Shown here: positions 61,061-64,000 of the stretch, piece after piece
Position numbering within the stretch: the first letter of the stretch is position 1
Layout: each line of letters begins with the position of its first letter
From: Ptiloglossa arizonensis
Lineage: Eukaryota > Arthropoda > Insecta > Hymenoptera > Colletidae
Direction of reading: 5' to 3'
DNA length: 64,000 nt
Assembly: GCF_051014685.1 (NCBI RefSeq)
Contig: NW_027478859.1
Coordinates: forward strand, 62,001-126,000
Notes under the pieces: model-generated
Databases searched by the model: none
The model's input: the letters and a program-made list of their open reading frames with translations, nothing else
Told to the model about the DNA's origin: nothing
Position numbers and translations under genes: made by a program

Positions 61061-64000
61061 CCTGTTGCATCTGAAAGTAGAAACTCGCCCGATTACAACG
61101 GTATGTGTATTTTTTCCCTAGGCCATTCTGGTTAAGCTTTTGGAGCAGCAGAATTGTGAAAAATTTTTTGCCTTCTCTAACATTTCTTGGCTTCAAACTC
61201 CCATATCTCGCGAACGGATTGACCTAACCCAAAAATTCCTATTGCATCTGAAGGTAGAAACTCGCCCGGTTACAACGGTATGTGTATTTTTTCCCTAGGC
61301 CATTCTGGTTAAGCGTTTGGAGCAGCAGAATTGCGAAAAATTTTTTGCCTTCTCAACCATTTCTTGGCTTCAAACTCCCATATCTCGCGAACGGATTGAC
61401 CTAACCCAAAAATTCCTATTGCATCTGAAAGTAGAAACTCGCCCGATTATAACGGTATGTGTATTTTTTCCCTAGGCCATTCTGGTTAAGCGTTTGGAGC
61501 AGCAGAAGTGCGAAAAATTTGTTGTCTTCTCAACCATTTCTTAGCTTCAAACTCCCATAACTCGCGAACGGATTGACCTAACCCAAAAATTCCTGTTGCA
61601 TCTGAAAGTAGAAACTCGCCCGATTACAACGGTTTTTCTATTTTTTCCCTAGGCCATTCTGGTTAAGCGTTTGGAGCAGCAGAATTGTGAAAAATTTTTT
61701 GCCTTCTCTACCATTTCTTGGCTTCAAACTCCCATATCTCGCGAACGGATTGACCTAACCCAAAAATTCCTATTGCATCTGAAGGTAGAAACTCGCCCGA
61801 TTACAACGGTATGTGTAGTTTTTCCCTAGGCCATTCTGGTTAAGCGTTTGGAGCAGCAGAATTGCGAAAAATTTTTTGCCTTCTCTACCATTTTTTGGCT
61901 TCAAACTCCCATATCTCGCGAACGGATTGACCTAACCCAAAAATTCCTATAGCATCTGAAAGTAGAAACTCGCCCGATTATAACGGTATGTGTATTTTTT
62001 CCCTAGGCCATTCTGGTGAAGCTTTTGGAGCAGCAGAATTGTGAAAAATTTTTTGCCTTCTCTACCATTTCTTGGCTTCAGACTCCCATATCTCGCGAAC
62101 GGATTGACATAACCCAAAAATTCATATTGCATCTGAAGGTAGAAACTCGCCCGGTTACAACGGTATGTGTATTTTGTCCCTAGGCCATTCTGGTTAAGCG
62201 TTTGGAGCAGCAGAATTGTGAAAAATTTTTTGCCTTCTCTACCATTTCTTGGCTTCAAACTCCCATATCTCGCGAACGGATTGACCTAACCCAAAAATTC
62301 CTATTGCATCTGAAAGTAGAAACTCGCCCGATTACAACGGTATGTGTATTTTTTCCCTAGGTCATTCTGGTTAAGCGTTTGGAGCAGCAGAATTGCGAAA
62401 AATTTTTTGCCTTCTCAACCATTTCTTGGCTTCAAAGTCCCATATCTCGCGAACGGATTGACCTAACCCAAATATTCCTATTGCATCTGAAAGTAGAAAC
62501 TCGCCCGATTACAACGGTAAGTGTATTTTTTCCCTAGGCCATTCTGGTTAAGCTTTTGGAGCAGCAGAATTGTGAAAAATTTTTTGCCTTCTCTACCATT
62601 TCTTGGCTTCAAACTCCCATATCTCGCGAACGGAATGACCCAACCCAAAAATTCCTATTGCATCTGAAGGTAGAAACTCGCCCGATTACAGCGGTATGTG
62701 TATTTTTTCCCTAGGCCATTCTGGTTAAGCTTTTGGAGCAGCAGAATTGTGAAAAATTTTTTGCCTTCTCTACCATTTCTTGGCTTCAAACTCCCATATC
62801 TCGCGAATGGATTGACCTAACCCAAAAATTCCTATTGCATCTGAAGGTAGAAACTCGCCCGGTTACAACGGTATGTGTATTTTTTCCCTAGACCATTCTG
62901 GTTAAGCGTTTGGAGCAGCAGAATTGCGAAAAATTTTTTGCCTTCTCTAACATTTCTTGGCTTCAAACTCCCATATCTCGCGAACGGATTGACCTAACCC
63001 AAAAATTCCTATTGCATCTGAAGGTAGAAGCTCGCCCGATTACAACGGTATGTGTATTTTTTCCCTAGGCCATTCTGGTTAAGCGTTTGGAGCAGCAGAA
63101 TTGCGAAAAATTTTTTGCCTTCTCAACCATTTCTTGGCTTCAAACTCCCATATCTCGCGAACGGATTGACCAAACCAAAAAATTCCTATTGCATCTGAAA
63201 GTAGAAACTCGCCCGATTATAAAGGTATGTGTATTTTTTCCCTAGGCCATTCTGGTTAAGCGTTTGGAGCAGCAGAAGTGCGAAAAATTTGTTGTCTTCT
63301 CAACCATTTCTTAGCTTCAAAGTCCCATATCTCGCGAACGGATTGACCTAACCCAAAAATTCCTGTTGCATCTGAAAGTAGAAACTCGCCCGATTACAAC
63401 GGTTTTTCTATTTTCTCCCTAGGCCATTCTGGTTAAGCGTTTGGAGCAGCAGAATTGTGAAACATTTTTTGCCTTCTCTACCATTTCTTGGCTTCAAACT
63501 CCCATATCTCGCGAACGGATTGACCTAACCCAAAAATTCCTATTGCATCTGAAAGTAGAAACTCGCCCGATTACAAAGGTATGTGTATTTTTTCCCTAGG
63601 CCATTCTGGTTAAGCTTTTGGAGCAGCAGAATTGTGAAAAATTTTTTGCCTTCTCTACCATTTCTTGGCTTCAAACTCCCATATCTCGCGAACGGATTGA
63701 CATAACCCAAAAATTCATATTGCATCTGAAGGTAGAAACTCGCCCGGTTACAACGGTATGTGTATTTTTTCCCTTGGCCATTCTGGTTAAGCGTTTGGAG
63801 CAGCAGAATTGCGAAAAATTTTTTGCCTTCTCTACCATTTTTTGGATTCAAACTCCCATATCTCGCGAACGCATTGACCTAACCCAAAAATTCCTATTGT
63901 ATCTGAAAGTAGAAACTCGCCCGATTATAACGGTATGTGTATTTTTTCCCTAGGCCATTCTGGTTAAGCGTTTGGAGCAGCAGAATTGCGAAAAATTTTT
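61061..64000. repeat. Heterogeneous right end of window
   Basis: About 16.6 monomers mixing markers of both neighbouring HOR families (ataactcgcg, gtgtagt, ggcttcagac, gacataaccc, ggtaagtgt, cggaatgaccc, ctattgtatctg) without a long tandem copy. Private variants include ctatagcatctg near 61949, attttgtccc near 62174, taggtcattc near 62359, cctagacc near 62888, ccaaaccaaaaaa near 63172, tttctccc near 63414 and cccttggcc near 63772. The array continues beyond the last base. No gene seen. Confidence 0.78.

Larger units (their letters stand above)
1..64000 (+). repeat. 177-bp satellite DNA array, whole window
   Basis: The entire window is head-to-tail copies of one 177-bp unit, about 361.7 monomer equivalents, all in the same orientation. 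The array enters at the left edge and leaves at the right edge in mid-monomer, so its true ends are outside. The phase marker ggccattctgg begins at 71, 248, 425 and 602 and recurs every 177 bp. From 90 to 63618, equivalent monomer positions are 63,528 bp apart, which is 359 x 177 minus 15, and the 15 missing bases can each be placed. Most monomers carry an AvrII site (cctagg) across the chosen boundary and an NruI site (tcgcga) at monomer position 88-93, so either enzyme should give a 177-bp ladder. No sequence unrelated to the monomer was seen. A monomer near nucleosomal length and this array size are typical of centromeric or pericentromeric satellites; that location is inferred. I do not recognise the family. 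Confidence 0.98.

Noticed and set aside
61947..62258. Minus-strand 103-codon frames (also 63540-63851) and 60-61-codon ATG frames near 9154, 11808, 40533, 45488 and 49557
   Set aside because: Antisense readings of the same monomers, present or absent according to single substitutions or one-base deletions; identical frames are just HOR copies.
1..64000. CRISPR array
   Set aside because: The unit repeats along its whole length with no unique spacers, and 177 bp is far longer than CRISPR repeats; no cas genes are present.
1..64000. Bacterial or phage origin, rDNA, or histone-type tandem gene cluster
   Set aside because: There is no open gene, ribosome-binding pattern, rRNA or tRNA sequence in the unit; 64 kb of non-coding 177-bp tandem repeats is characteristic of eukaryotic satellites.
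1..64000. Transposable element internal repeats or LTRs
   Set aside because: No terminal repeats, target-site duplications, reverse transcriptase or transposase reading frame seen; the duplications found are all whole multiples of the monomer.
1..64000. Naming a species or a known satellite family
   Set aside because: The ctcgcgaacgg and cctaaccc motifs feel familiar from invertebrate satellites, but I cannot tie them to a specific record without a search.

Overview
The whole 64 kb window is one uninterrupted tandem satellite DNA array. The monomer is 177 bp, and all copies lie head to tail in the same orientation. About 361.7 monomer equivalents fit in the window, and I found no single-copy sequence, transposon, RNA gene or credible protein gene. 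The period is read directly: the block beginning ggccattctgg starts at 71, 248, 425 and 602 and can be followed in phase to the last line. Only about 15 single-base net deletions disturb the phase.

The source is almost certainly a eukaryotic nuclear genome, in centromeric, pericentromeric or other constitutive heterochromatin. I do not recognise the satellite family and cannot name the species. A monomer consensus read by eye has 73 G+C in 177 (41%). It holds 8 CpG against about 7.4 expected, so CpG is not depleted. That argues weakly against a heavily CpG-methylated genome such as a vertebrate or most plants, and is compatible with many invertebrates.

Monomers fall into recognisable classes by linked variants. 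Class A has aagtgcg, ttagcttc, ctgttgcat and usually ends ggtttttc. Class B has aattgtg, tctacc and aaggtag. Class C has aattgcg, tctcaacc and usually gattataacgg. Class D resembles B but carries a HindIII site (aagctt). The common order is C, A, B or D, C, with A-type endings 2 to 7 monomers apart. These are arranged in multi-monomer higher-order repeats (HORs) whose length changes along the window. Going left to right I see duplications with periods of 10 monomers (3.7-7.2 kb), 15 (6.7-12.0 kb), 8 (14.2-16.9 kb), 13 (17.3-21.2 kb), 5 (23.1-24.7 kb), 25 (28.7-37.4 kb), 11 nested in 28 (40.3-48 kb, with a third partial copy at 49.3-51.6 kb) and 26 (50.7-59.8 kb). More heterogeneous stretches lie between them. 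The 25-monomer copies show no difference I could find by eye over about 4.3 kb.

The interest is therefore in satellite evolution and possible centromere function, not in a gene system. The points worth following are the changing nested HOR ladder, the left-to-right turnover of diagnostic variants, the strict 177 bp length, single-monomer gains, losses and conversion patches, and several short motifs repeated in phase: a partial CENP-B-box-like match, A/T tracts, and splice-signal-like elements. Comparisons were made by eye at marker variants, so boundaries are approximate to tens of bases and apparent identity is not a base-by-base count.
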